DNA from: Arthrobacter sp. NicSoilB8
GTDB taxonomy: Bacteria; Actinomycetota; Actinomycetes; Actinomycetales; Micrococcaceae
Length of the DNA: 64,000 nt
Direction of reading: 5' to 3'
Assembly (NCBI RefSeq): GCF_019977355.1
Contig: NZ_AP024655.1
Span: forward strand, 2,728,001-2,792,000
The stretch's first letter is position 1, and each line of letters starts with the position of its first letter. Of this stretch, positions 35,407-44,089 are shown in pieces. Both the position numbers and the translations under genes were made by a program. The notes beneath the pieces were generated by a model, which saw only the letters and a list, made by a program, of their open reading frames with translations, did not search any database and was not told where the DNA came from.

Positions 35407-36696
35407 ATGCTTTACTTCAGCGTTCCGCTCGGCAAGCTCGTCCGCCGGGTCTCCCGGCTCAGGGGCGGAGGCTCGGCCCTTCCCGGGCTTGTGGTCGAAA
35501 AAATCGATCCCGGTTTCATGCAACGGACACTGTCCACGCTGCCGCTGGGGGTCGCCGTCGTCAGTGGCACGAACGGGAAGACGACCACCACGAAGATGGT
35601 GGTGGAACTGCTGGAGAGCCAGGGGCTGAAGGTCTTCACCAACCGCACCGGCAGCAACTTCACCCGCGGGGTCGCCGCCGCGCTCCTCGGCGAGGTGGAC
35701 TGGCGGGGCCGGCTGGAGGCCGACGTCGCGGTCCTGGAACTGGATGAGGCGCATGCCGTGCACTTCGTCAACAAGGTCCCGCCGCGCTACAGCCTCCTGC
35801 TCAACGTCCTCCGGGACCAGCTGGACCGATTCGGCGAGATCGACAAGACCGCCGAACTCCTCCAGCACATCGCCTCCAAGACCACCGGGACCGTGGTCCT
35901 CAACCGGGAAGACCCCCGCGTCGCCCGGATCGCCGCCACCCTGGACGGGCCGGAGGTGCTCTACTTCGGGCTCGACGATTCGCTGCTGAGCACCTTCCCC
36001 AACGACGATGACATGCGAGCCGCCCCGGGCAGCCCGGTGCCGGCCGCCCCCGCCCGGCCGGCAGCCGACGTCGTGCTGCGCCGCGTGGGCGCCGATGACG
36101 CCGATTTCGAGTACGACGGCGTCACGGTCACCACGGCGATGAAGCTGCGCGGCGTCTACAACATCTTCAACGCCGCCGCGGCGCTGACCCTGGCACGGGC
36201 GATCTCGGGGGCCCGCGGCACGGGCACCGACCAGGCCGGCCTGGTCTCGGCGCTGTCCAAGGTGGCGCCGGCATTCGGCCGCGGCGAAAGCCTGGTGGTC
36301 GACGGCCTGCCGCTGGAACTCGTCCTGGTTAAAAACCCCAGCGGCTTCCGGCTTGGCCTGAAGTCCTTCCCTGCCGCGGGCTACGCGACGATGATCGCCA
36401 TCAACGACAACTATGCTGACGGCCGGGACATGTCCTGGCTGTGGGACGTCGAATTCGACACCCTGCGCGACGGCGGCGTGGACCAGCTCACGGGCTCCCG
36501 CGCTTACGACATGGCGCTGCGGCTGCAGTACGACGACGTCGCCATCGGCGCAGTGGACACGGAGATCGCGCCGGCACTGGCAGCGTTCATCCGCGGCGCC
36601 CAAGGCAAGCCGAAAAGGATCTTCTGCACGTACACGGCCATGCTCGCCATCCGCCGCGAGCTGTCCAAAATCACCACAGTAGAGGTGGTCTCATGA
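35407..36696 (+). CDS. murT: Lipid II isoglutaminyl synthase, MurT subunit (Mur ligase family)
   Basis: A 429-residue ATP-dependent Mur ligase that, with GatD, amidates the D-glutamate of lipid II in peptidoglycan synthesis. The ATP loop is SGTNGKTTTT (53-62), followed by GSNFTRGV. The MurT C-terminal motif DGRDMSWLWDVEFD carries the catalytic Asp described for MurT. The Cys4 zinc ribbon known from Firmicute MurT is not visible: the only cysteine is near the C-terminus, and a Pro/Ala-rich DDDMRAAPGSPVPAAP stretch occupies the corresponding region (about 200-225). The stop overlaps gatD by four bases. Confidence 0.94.
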   Translation: MLYFSVPLGKLVRRVSRLRGGGSALPGLVVEKIDPGFMQRTLSTLPLGVAVVSGTNGKTTTTKMVVELLESQGLKVFTNRTGSNFTRGVAAALLGEVDWRGRLEADVAVLELDEAHAVHFVNKVPPRYSLLLNVLRDQLDRFGEIDKTAELLQHIASKTTGTVVLNREDPRVARIAATLDGPEVLYFGLDDSLLSTFPNDDDMRAAPGSPVPAAPARPAADVVLRRVGADDADFEYDGVTVTTAMKLRGVYNIFNAAAALTLARAISGARGTGTDQAGLVSALSKVAPAFGRGESLVVDGLPLELVLVKNPSGFRLGLKSFPAAGYATMIAINDNYADGRDMSWLWDVEFDTLRDGGVDQLTGSRAYDMALRLQYDDVAIGAVDTEIAPALAAFIRGAQGKPKRIFCTYTAMLAIRRELSKITTVEVVS

Positions 36697-37490
36697 CCCC
36701 CCAGTCCCCGGAATCCGCGCACGGGCCCTCCTTCGGCCACGAGCTCCCGCCCGAAAACCCGGCTGTCCCCAGCAAGGGCACCATCCGGGTCCTGCAGCTC
36801 TACCCGCGGGACATGAACATTTACGGCGACTGGGGCAATGCCCTGGTCCTCGCGCAGCGGCTGCGCTGGCACGGCTACACGCCGGAGCTGCTCGAATACA
36901 ACGTCGGTGATCCGTTCCCGGCGGACGTGGACCTCATTGTGGGCGGCGGCGGACAGGACAGCGGACAGCTCGTCATTCAGGACGACCTCCTCTCGCGCGA
37001 GTCCACGCTGAAGGCACTGGCCGAGGACGGCATGCCGATGCTCGTGATCTGCGGGCTCTACCAGCTGTTCGGAAAATTCTTCAAGACCCGGCTCGGCTCG
37101 GTCATTCCGGGCATCGGAGTCCTGGACGTGGAGACGCACGGCACCGACGAACGCCTGATCGGCAACGTCACCGTCTCCTCCCCCGAGTTCGGCAGCATCC
37201 TGGGCTATGAGAACCACAGCGGCCAGACCACGCTCGGTCCCGGCGTCGCGCCGCTCGGAACCACGGCCAAGGGCACCGGCAACAACAGCACTGACGGCCA
37301 GGAAGGCGCCCGCTACCGCAACATCGTGGCGAGCTACCTCCACGGCTCGCTGCTGCCCAAGAACCCTGCCCTGGCGGACTTCCTGATCCGGACCGCCGTC
37401 GAACGCAAGTACGGCAGCTTCACCCCGGGCACCCCGGACGACTCCTACGCGGTGCTTGCGCGCGAGCACGCCGCCCGCCGGCCCCGCTGA
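36693..37490 (+). CDS. gatD: Lipid II isoglutaminyl synthase, GatD glutaminase subunit
   Basis: A 265-residue cobyric-acid-synthase-like glutaminase that feeds ammonia to MurT. The nucleophile is Cys120 in LVICGLYQLFG and the catalytic His217 lies in SYLHGSLLPKNP. It starts at an ATGA overlap with murT (36693), so the subunits are made together. An extra N-terminal stretch of about 28 residues precedes IRVLQLYPRDMNIYGD, where the family normally begins. Confidence 0.95.
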   Translation: MTPQSPESAHGPSFGHELPPENPAVPSKGTIRVLQLYPRDMNIYGDWGNALVLAQRLRWHGYTPELLEYNVGDPFPADVDLIVGGGGQDSGQLVIQDDLLSRESTLKALAEDGMPMLVICGLYQLFGKFFKTRLGSVIPGIGVLDVETHGTDERLIGNVTVSSPEFGSILGYENHSGQTTLGPGVAPLGTTAKGTGNNSTDGQEGARYRNIVASYLHGSLLPKNPALADFLIRTAVERKYGSFTPGTPDDSYAVLAREHAARRPR

Positions 37491-37516
37491 GTGCCTTGGC
37501 TGGCACAACGCGCGGC

Positions 37517-37984
37517 ATGATCCTGGTCGGCCGGGACACCCCGGAGCGGGAGGACGTCCTGCAACTCCTGGCGGGGCACCTCGCCGACATGTACGCGACG
37601 TCCCCGCCGGAAAGCGTGCACGCCCTTGATCCTGCCGCGCTGGCCGGACCGGACATCCGCTTCTGGACCGCACGGGAGGACTTCCGGCTCCTGGGCTGCG
37701 CGGCGCTGAAACACCTCGGGCCAGGCCTTGGCGAGATCAAGTCAATGCGCACCTCGGAACGGGCGCGCGGGCGCGGCGTCGCCACGGCGCTGCTCAGCCG
37801 CCTCCTGACGGAGGCCCGGACCAGCGGGTACCGGCGGCTGTTCCTGGAGACAGGCAGCCAGGAATTCTTCGTTCCCGCCCGCCGGCTGTACGAGCGGCAC
37901 GGCTTCACGCCTTGCCCGCCGTTCGCCGGCTACGAGCTCGATCCCAACAGTGTCTTCATGGCCCTGGAGCTGGACGCCGGCTAG
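37517..37984 (+). CDS. GNAT-family N-acetyltransferase
   Basis: A 155-residue acetyltransferase with a complete GNAT core: GEIKSMRTSERARGRGVATALL holds the acetyl-CoA loop RGRGVA (about 87-92), and YRRLFLETGSQEFF plus ARRLYERHGFTPCPPF form the C-terminal half. The pattern resembles PhnO/RimI-like small GNATs (IKSMRT, then LETG). I use ATG 37517; a TTG seven codons upstream is possible, and neither has a good ribosome site. It follows gatD by 26 bases and may share its transcript. Its substrate is unknown. Confidence 0.88.
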   Translation: MILVGRDTPEREDVLQLLAGHLADMYATSPPESVHALDPAALAGPDIRFWTAREDFRLLGCAALKHLGPGLGEIKSMRTSERARGRGVATALLSRLLTEARTSGYRRLFLETGSQEFFVPARRLYERHGFTPCPPFAGYELDPNSVFMALELDAG

Positions 37985-37990
37985 CTGGCG

Positions 37991-38149
37991 TCAGGTGCGC
38001 AGCATCCACTCATCCAGGCTGAAGCGCACGGCCTGAAGTCCCGCCTGAAGTTCCCGGGCCCGTGTCGTCCCGCCTGCGCCGTTGGGTCCGCAGGGCAGAT
38101 GGACCGTGGGCGGGCGGTCTTTGGCTGTCGGGTTCGCGTTGCTTTCCAC
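37991..38149 (-). pseudogene. Truncated P-loop (AAA/zeta-like kinase) ATPase remnant
   Basis: Reading 38149 to 37991 on the minus strand gives 52 residues that look like the first part of a small P-loop kinase: VHLPCGPNGAGGTTRARELQ, then RFSLDEWMLRT and a stop. Intact relatives have GxxGAGKTT followed by a DEWM-type motif and continue for over 100 more residues. Here the Walker A lysine is Gly and the protein ends just after the DEWM motif. It lies between the GNAT and the first hydrolase and looks like a decayed gene fragment. Confidence 0.5.
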
Positions 38150-38164
38150 CGGCCCAGTCTGTCG

Positions 38165-39010
38165 TTAGCAGGACCCGACGAACGCCAGGACGTCTCGGGG
38201 CACCCGCCGGCTGAATACGGTCCGGACATGGCCCCACCGCTCGTAGACAATGAGGGTGCAGTCCGGAATCAGCCGCGCGGTCTCCTCCGCGGCGGCCCTC
38301 GGGAAGAATGCGTCACGCCCCCCACAGAGCAGCAGGACGGGCCGCCGGATGAGCGGCAGCACGGCCCGCGCGTCGAAGGCCAGTTCGGCCCGCGCCTCGG
38401 TGAGGACGTCGGCGGCGGGGCAGCCGGTGCGGCCCAGCACGCGCCTGCCAAGGGCGGGTCCCAGCAGTTCCCGCAGCCAGCGGGTCCGCGGACCCGGAAG
38501 AACATACTCTGCCAGAACGGTCCCGGCACCGCCCGGGTCTCCGGAGGCGACGGCGGCCGCCATCCGGTGGTCCACGTCCTTGCCCCAGGCGCTGAGCTCG
38601 GCTGCCGTGACGACCATGGCGATGTGCCCGAAGGATTCCGGATGGCGGGCGGCCAGGTACTGCCCGATCATCCCGCCGAATGACTCGGCCACCACCAGAT
38701 CAACGCGGCCGCCGAACTCCTCGGCGATCAGCCGTGCATAGTCGTCCGCCATGTCCGCGCTCGTGTGCGACTCCGGCATGTTCCGCCGGCGGGTGACAAT
38801 CCAGATGGCATATCCGGCCGCCAGGTAGGGGTCCAGCTCCCGGCGCAACAGTCCGCGCAGCGCCCCTTGGGGCACGACGCTCCCCGGTCCGCCCTGGACG
38901 AAGAGCAGGGACTTAGCGCCCCGGCCCCAGGACACGTATTCCATCCCGTTGCGGAAGACGCCGTTCCGCGGCGCCCGATCCTGCACGGATGTCTCCGCTG
39001 TCTCCGCCAT
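38165..39010 (-). CDS. Alpha/beta-fold hydrolase (1)
   Basis: A 281-residue hydrolase with an oxyanion region LLFVQGGPGSVVP, the nucleophile elbow VVAESFGGMIGQYLA (Ser at about 127), an acid LLCGGRDAFFP and a catalytic His in YERWGHVRTVF. The triad appears complete. ATG at 39010 lies 12 bases after the next hydrolase gene, so the two are likely co-transcribed. The substrate is unknown; esterase, lipase or lactonase activity are all possible. Confidence 0.85.
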   Translation of the reverse strand: MAETAETSVQDRAPRNGVFRNGMEYVSWGRGAKSLLFVQGGPGSVVPQGALRGLLRRELDPYLAAGYAIWIVTRRRNMPESHTSADMADDYARLIAEEFGGRVDLVVAESFGGMIGQYLAARHPESFGHIAMVVTAAELSAWGKDVDHRMAAAVASGDPGGAGTVLAEYVLPGPRTRWLRELLGPALGRRVLGRTGCPAADVLTEARAELAFDARAVLPLIRRPVLLLCGGRDAFFPRAAAEETARLIPDCTLIVYERWGHVRTVFSRRVPRDVLAFVGSC

Positions 39011-39022
39011 GGCTGCGGCGCC

Positions 39023-39874
39023 CTACGGCGTTGCCGCCGGATGCCGCAGCAGGGCCGCGAATTCGGCCGGCCGCGTGGCCGGCCACCAGTGGCCGCTGTC
39101 AACCCTGGTGATTGTCACATCGTCCACCCACGACTCGAGCCCCTCGACCAGGGCCGGTGCGAGGAAGGGATCCTTCAGCGGGACCACGACGTGCACGGGA
39201 ACGGTCACCCGGCCCGCGGCGGCCGGCTTCCGCCGGCCGCCGAAGTTGCTGCGGTACAGGGCCAGGCCGCGGACAGGATCGCTGCCGACGTCGCGCTTGG
39301 CCGTCTTTTCGTAGCGGCGGGTGAGGAACAGGCGCCAGGCGGCTTCGGGCAGGACCGGGACGAGGAACGCCCCGATATACCAACTGCGCAACAGTTGCCC
39401 GGCCAGCTCCGGCCAGGCCTGCGGGTGCCGGACGCGCCCTCGGATCCAGCGGGAGAAGTGCCCCAGGTCGGGGCCGGAAATGCTCGTGTACCGGACGATC
39501 CGGCCGTGCGCCCTCGGGTCCTGCACGACGGCCCAGCCCTGGATCGACCCCCAGTCGTGTCCCACGAGGTGGACTGCCTGGATGCCGGCCCCCGCCAGCA
39601 CGGCGAAGGCATCGTCCACCAAGGTCTTCAGCGAATAGTCCCCGCCCGGGGTGTGGACGGCGGAGGCGCCGGCGTTCCGCGTGTCGTAGGCCACCACATG
39701 GTGCGTCCGCGCCAGCTCGCGGATGACCGGAAGGAACACCCGGTGGTCGTCCGGGTAGCCATGCACCAGGAGCAGCGTGGGCACGTCAGGGCCCGGTTCC
39801 GGGCCAAACTCAAACACGGCCAACTCGGCTCCGGGCACGGCGACCTCCCGGCGGCGTTCGTTCAGCGTCTCCAC
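39023..39874 (-). CDS. Alpha/beta-fold hydrolase (2), epoxide hydrolase/haloalkane dehalogenase-like
   Basis: A 283-residue hydrolase. LLLVHGYPDDHRVF forms the oxyanion hole. The nucleophile motif is LVGHDWGSIQGW, with Asp instead of Ser as in epoxide hydrolases and dehalogenases, and the His is in RVDSGHWWPATRP. GTG at 39874 is chosen because GGGG lies five bases upstream; the frame stays open further up without a good start. It precedes hydrolase 1 in a probable two-gene operon. The 242-base interval to the M3 peptidase gene shows nothing beyond likely divergent promoters. Confidence 0.85.
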   Translation of the reverse strand: METLNERRREVAVPGAELAVFEFGPEPGPDVPTLLLVHGYPDDHRVFLPVIRELARTHHVVAYDTRNAGASAVHTPGGDYSLKTLVDDAFAVLAGAGIQAVHLVGHDWGSIQGWAVVQDPRAHGRIVRYTSISGPDLGHFSRWIRGRVRHPQAWPELAGQLLRSWYIGAFLVPVLPEAAWRLFLTRRYEKTAKRDVGSDPVRGLALYRSNFGGRRKPAAAGRVTVPVHVVVPLKDPFLAPALVEGLESWVDDVTITRVDSGHWWPATRPAEFAALLRHPAATP

Positions 39875-40116
39875 ATGTTCCCCTTTTGTTCCCTTTGGTC
39901 CCTGCACGGCAGCGGTTCCCGGGGCATCACCCCACCGGGGCCACCGCCCTGGGACCACCGCCCATGACACGCCACGGCCGCCGCCCTCCGGCGTCGGTCC
40001 CCGGCATTTTCCGCCCCGGCGGGTCAGCCCCACAGGGGCCCATCATACGGTGGGCGCAGTGACAACACACTGAGATGGTCATTGAGAACCCGCGTGCTGC
40101 ATGAAAGAGTCGCTTC

Positions 40117-42129
40117 ATGACCAATCCCCTCCTGAGCCCCAGCACCCTGCCCTACGGCCTGCCGCCATTCGCGGACATCGAAGACGCGCACTACGCCGAG
40201 GCCGTCGAGACCGGCCTGGCTGAGCATCTCGCCGAAATCCAGGCCATCGTGTCCGACCCGGCGGCCCCGACGTTCGAGAACACCGCCCTGGCCATGGAAC
40301 GCTCCGGGCGGCTCCTGGAACGCGCAGCCGCCTCGTTCTTCACGCTGGTTTCAGCACACGCCTCGGATGCCATCCGCGATCTCGAGACCCGCCTGTCCCC
40401 GCTCTTCTCCGCCCACCAGGATGCCATCTACCTCAACCGGGGGCTCTACGAACGCTTCGCGGCGCTGGACACCACCGCCCTGGACGCGGAGTCTGTCCGG
40501 CTCGTGGAGGAATACCTCAAGGAGTTCCGGGCCTCGGGCATCCAGCTTGACGACGCAGGCCAAGGGCGCCTCAAAGAGATCAACGCCGAACTCGCCCGGC
40601 TGGGCACCGAGTTCGGGCAGCGTGTGAAGGAAGGCATGAAGTCTGCAGCCCTGCTGCTGGACGACGCCGCAGACCTCACTGGTCTGCCCGACGACGACAT
40701 CGCCAGCGCCGCCGAAGCCGCCCGGTCCGCCGGTCACGAGGGCAAGTTCCTGCTGACGCTGATCCAGCCAACCAACCAGCCCGCCATGGCTGCCCTTTCG
40801 AACCGGGATGTCCGCCGGCGGCTCTACGAGGCCTCGATCGGCCGCGGCAGCGACGGCGGCAGCTTCGACGTGCTGGACCTGGTCAGGGACATGGTCCGGC
40901 TCCGCGCCGAGAAGGCCGCGCTTCTGGGATTCGCAAACTTTGCCGAGCTGACGGTGGACCGGCAGACCGCTCCGGATTTCCAGGCCGTGCAGGACATGAT
41001 GAGCCGGCTGGCCCCTGCCGCCGTCCGCAATGCCGACGCCGAGGCCGAGGCGCTGGCCGAGGCGGCCGGTCACCCGCTCGAGGCCTGGGACTGGGCGTAC
41101 TATTCCGCCAAGGTCAGGCGTGAGCGGTACGCGGTGGACGAGCAGGCCCTGCGCCCGTACTTCGAACTGGACCGGGTCCTGAACGACGGCGTGTTCTTCG
41201 CTGCCAACGCCTTGTACGGCGTCACCTTCCACGAACGTGCCGACCTCGCCGGCTACCACCCGGACGTCCGGGTCTGGGAGGCCAGGAATTCCGACGGTAC
41301 GGAGCTGGGCCTGTTCCTGGGCGACTACTACACACGGGACACGAAGCGCGGAGGCGCGTGGATGAACTCCCTCGTGGAGCAGTCCGGACTGTTGAACACG
41401 CGGCCGGTGGTGATCAACAACCTCAATATCTCCAAGCCGCCGGCCGGCGAGCCCACCCTGCTGACGCTGGACGAACTCCGCACCACGTTCCACGAGTTCG
41501 GCCACGCCCTCCACGGCTTGTTCTCGGCCGTCACTTATCCGCGGTTTTCCGGCACGAACGTGCCGCGCGACTTCGTGGAGTACCCGTCGCAGGTCAACGA
41601 AATGTGGATCATGTGGCCCGAGGTCCTCGCCAATTACGCACGGCACCATGCGACCGGCGAGACACTGCCCCAGGAAGCGGTGGACAAGCTCAACGCCGCG
41701 CAGCTGTGGGGCGAAGGGTTCGGCACCACGGAATACCTCGGCGCGGCCCTGCTGGACCTGGCGTGGCATGTCCTGGGCGGCTCCGATATCCCGGACGACG
41801 TCGTCGAATTCGAGGCGAAGGCGCTGGCCGCGGCCGGGGTGGCTCACAGCCTGATCCCGCCGCGCTACCGGACCGGGTATTTCCAGCACATCTTTGCGGG
41901 CGGCTGGTACGCCGCCGGCTACTACTCCTACATCTGGAGCGAAGTCCTGGACGCCGACACCGTGGAATGGTTCAAGGAACACGGCGGCCTCAGCCGAGCC
42001 AACGGCGATTTCTTCCGGGCCGAGCTGCTTTCCCGCGGCAACAGCAGGGACCCGCTGGAGTCGTTCCGGGCCTTCCGCGGCCGCGATGCGGAGCTCGGGC
42101 CGCTGCTTAAGCGCCGCGGCCTGGACTGA
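40117..42129 (+). CDS. dcp: M3-family zinc metallopeptidase (peptidyl-dipeptidase Dcp/oligopeptidase A type)
   Basis: A 670-residue cytosolic peptidase that degrades short peptides. The zinc motif HEFGHALHG lies at 459-467 (two His and Glu), with the third ligand downstream in EYPSQVNEMW. The N-terminal helical part (TFENTALAMERSG) and the C-terminal AGGWYAAGYYSYIWSE are typical of Dcp. No signal peptide is seen. It ends in a long palindrome. The symbol dcp rather than prlC is a likely but not certain choice. Confidence 0.93.
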   Translation: MTNPLLSPSTLPYGLPPFADIEDAHYAEAVETGLAEHLAEIQAIVSDPAAPTFENTALAMERSGRLLERAAASFFTLVSAHASDAIRDLETRLSPLFSAHQDAIYLNRGLYERFAALDTTALDAESVRLVEEYLKEFRASGIQLDDAGQGRLKEINAELARLGTEFGQRVKEGMKSAALLLDDAADLTGLPDDDIASAAEAARSAGHEGKFLLTLIQPTNQPAMAALSNRDVRRRLYEASIGRGSDGGSFDVLDLVRDMVRLRAEKAALLGFANFAELTVDRQTAPDFQAVQDMMSRLAPAAVRNADAEAEALAEAAGHPLEAWDWAYYSAKVRRERYAVDEQALRPYFELDRVLNDGVFFAANALYGVTFHERADLAGYHPDVRVWEARNSDGTELGLFLGDYYTRDTKRGGAWMNSLVEQSGLLNTRPVVINNLNISKPPAGEPTLLTLDELRTTFHEFGHALHGLFSAVTYPRFSGTNVPRDFVEYPSQVNEMWIMWPEVLANYARHHATGETLPQEAVDKLNAAQLWGEGFGTTEYLGAALLDLAWHVLGGSDIPDDVVEFEAKALAAAGVAHSLIPPRYRTGYFQHIFAGGWYAAGYYSYIWSEVLDADTVEWFKEHGGLSRANGDFFRAELLSRGNSRDPLESFRAFRGRDAELGPLLKRRGLD

Positions 42130-42140
42130 CTCCGGTCCAC

Positions 42141-42206
42141 CCCAACTGGCTCGCAGCAGGGGCCGTTTTGACCGCCCAAAACGGCCCCTGCTGCCAGTTA
42201 GTTGGG
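42141..42206. terminator. Long palindrome downstream of the M3 peptidase gene
   Basis: The inner arms CAGCAGGGGCCGTTTTG and CCAAAACGGCCCCTGCTG pair over about 17 bases, and outer arms CCCAACTGGC and GCCAGTTAGTTGGG extend the structure. It begins 12 bases past the stop codon. It can serve as a terminator, but its size and two-level symmetry also suggest a mobile or repetitive palindromic element (REP-like). Confidence 0.65.
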
Positions 42207-42214
42207 TGGAAACG

Positions 42215-42257
42215 ACGACGGCGGCGGGTCACCAAGAAGGTGACCCGCCGCCGTCGT
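42215..42257. terminator. Perfect 19-bp hairpin between dcp and pdxS
   Basis: ACGACGGCGGCGGGTCACC (42215-42233) is perfectly complementary to 42239-42257 around an AAGAA loop. It lies between the convergent M3 peptidase and pdxS genes and most likely ends transcription from pdxS, whose stop is about 60 bases away. Confidence 0.75.
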
Positions 42258-42315
42258 CCAATCAGGAGCGTAAGGCGAAGGACGGTGTGATCCGTCCGGC
42301 GCCCGAAAGTGCGAA

Positions 42316-43242
42316 CTACCAGCCGCGCTCGGCGAGGCGGTGCGGCTGCGGGATCTCGTCGACGTTGATGCCGACCATGGCCTCGCCCAGGCCGCGGGAG
42401 GCCTTGGCGATCTCGTCCGGGTCGTCGTAGAAGGTGGTGGCCTTCACGACGGCGGCGGCACGCTGGGCCGGGTTGCCGGACTTGAAGATGCCGGAGCCGA
42501 CGAACACGCCGTCCGCGCCGAGCTGCATCATCATGGCGGCGTCGGCCGGGGTGGCGATGCCGCCGGCGGTGAACAGCACCACCGGGAGCTTGCCGGTCGC
42601 GGCAACTTCCTTGACCAGTTCGTACGGGGCCTGCAGTTCCTTGGCCGCGACGTAGAGCTCGTCCTCGGCCATGCCGGCGAGCTTCTTGATCTCGGCCCGG
42701 ATCTGGCGCATGTGCGTGGTGGCGTTGGAGACGTCGCCGGTGCCGGCCTCGCCCTTGGAGCGGATCATCGCCGCGCCCTCGTTGATGCGGCGCAGGGCCT
42801 CACCCAGGTTCGTGGCACCGCAGACGAACGGAACGGTGAAGTTCCACTTGTCGATGTGGTTGGTGTAGTCGGCCGGGGTCAGGACCTCGGATTCGTCGAT
42901 GTAGTCCACGCCGAGGGACTGCAGGACCTGCGCCTCGACGAAGTGGCCGATCCGGGCCTTGGCCATGACGGGAACGGACACGGCCGCGATGATCGCTTCG
43001 ATCATGTCGGGATCGGACATGCGGGACACGCCGCCCTGGGCGCGGATATCGGCCGGAACGCGTTCCAGCGCCATCACGGCCACGGCACCGGCGTCTTCGG
43101 CGATGCGGGCCTGCTCGGCGTTGACGACGTCCATGATGACGCCGCCCTTGAGCATCTCCGCCATGCCGCGCTTAACGCGGCTGCTGCCCGTGACGTTCTT
43201 CGCGGACGCGCCGGCTTCGCTGCTTACATCAGGTGTAGACAC
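42316..43242 (-). CDS. pdxS: Pyridoxal 5'-phosphate synthase subunit PdxS
   Basis: A 308-residue (beta/alpha)8 barrel that makes PLP from ribose 5-phosphate, glyceraldehyde 3-phosphate and ammonia from PdxT. Visible are [20 protein letters not shown], split by the family turn, the catalytic Lys region [10 protein letters not shown] (about 98-107), and phosphate-binding [14 protein letters not shown] and [13 protein letters not shown]. The start is GTG at 43242. A -10-like TAGTAT lies about 105 bases upstream. It is isolated from pdxT in this genome. Confidence 0.97.
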   Translation of the reverse strand: MSTPDVSSEAGASAKNVTGSSRVKRGMAEMLKGGVIMDVVNAEQARIAEDAGAVAVMALERVPADIRAQGGVSRMSDPDMIEAIIAAVSVPVMAKARIGHFVEAQVLQSLGVDYIDESEVLTPADYTNHIDKWNFTVPFVCGATNLGEALRRINEGAAMIRSKGEAGTGDVSNATTHMRQIRAEIKKLAGMAEDELYVAAKELQAPYELVKEVAATGKLPVVLFTAGGIATPADAAMMMQLGADGVFVGSGIFKSGNPAQRAAAVVKATTFYDDPDEIAKASRGLGEAMVGINVDEIPQPHRLAERGW

Positions 43243-43450
43243 AAAAACCCCTATGGGTAGATAGATGACCTCGCCGGGGCGCGGACAGCACGTTCATGAC
43301 GTGTCTCGCACACACCGGATTACCGGATCCATTGGCCGGTAAAGCTAATACTAGCCCCCGGCCGCGGCGCGGCAGAATTCTGGTTACAGGAGCGCAAAGG
43401 CGCCCCGTGCCGGGGATTCGGCGGGTCCGCCGGGGCGGCGGGCAGAGCCG

Positions 43451-44089
43451 TCAGGCGGCCCGTTCGGAGGCGGTGCCTTCCGGTTCCGCCAGCGACTGAC
43501 GGTGGACGGTCACGATGCGCTGGATCACTGTCACGAGGCTCGCCGTTGCGAGCAGGCACAGGGTCACGAACAGCACCACGGCGGGCAGTCCCAGTCCGGT
43601 GAGTCCCGTGACCACCAGCACCGACACAAGCCGTTCGGCGCGCTCGGCGATGCCGACGTTGGCATGAAAGCCCAGGGCTTCGGCCTTCGCCCGCGCGTAG
43701 GAGACCACCATGCCCAGCACGAGGCAGACGACGGCGGCGATGGCGATCGGCGCATTGGCGCCGCCCGTGAAGAACCAGACGGCGACGCCGGCGAACAGGG
43801 CGCCGTCGGCCACGCGGTCCAGGGTGGAGTCCAGGAAGTTGCCCCATCGTCCGCCGCGGTGCTGCATCCGGGCCATGATGCCGTCGATGACGTCGGAGAA
43901 GATGAAGGCCGTGATGAACAGGGTTCCCCAGAAGAGCTGCCCGAGCGGGTAGAACACGAGCGCGCCGACCACCACACCGAGCGTGCCCACCACCGTCACG
44001 GCGTCCGGGGAGACGCCGATCTTCAGCAGCCAGCGGGCCACCGGAGAAAACAGGGCGGTGAAGAACCCGCGCGCGTGCCTGTTAAGCAT
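43451..44089 (-). CDS. pgsA: CDP-alcohol phosphatidyltransferase, phosphatidylinositol phosphate synthase type
   Basis: A 212-residue membrane enzyme with about six helices that transfers a phosphatidyl group from CDP-diacylglycerol to an alcohol. The family motif D-x2-DG-x2-AR-x8-G-x3-D-x3-D is complete (DVIDGIMARMQHRGGRWGNF, then LDSTLDRVAD). The position after a HIT gene and thrS matches the actinobacterial phosphatidylinositol phosphate synthase used for PI lipids. I use ATG 44089, which overlaps the HIT stop by eight bases, not the longer upstream frame. Confidence 0.92.
   Translation of the reverse strand: MLNRHARGFFTALFSPVARWLLKIGVSPDAVTVVGTLGVVVGALVFYPLGQLFWGTLFITAFIFSDVIDGIMARMQHRGGRWGNFLDSTLDRVADGALFAGVAVWFFTGGANAPIAIAAVVCLVLGMVVSYARAKAEALGFHANVGIAERAERLVSVLVVTGLTGLGLPAVVLFVTLCLLATASLVTVIQRIVTVHRQSLAEPEGTASERAA

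Noticed and set aside
37981..38250. 89-codon minus-strand frame over the ATPase remnant
   Set aside because: Its translation is low-complexity; the neighbouring frame on the same strand shows the P-loop pattern and is preferred.
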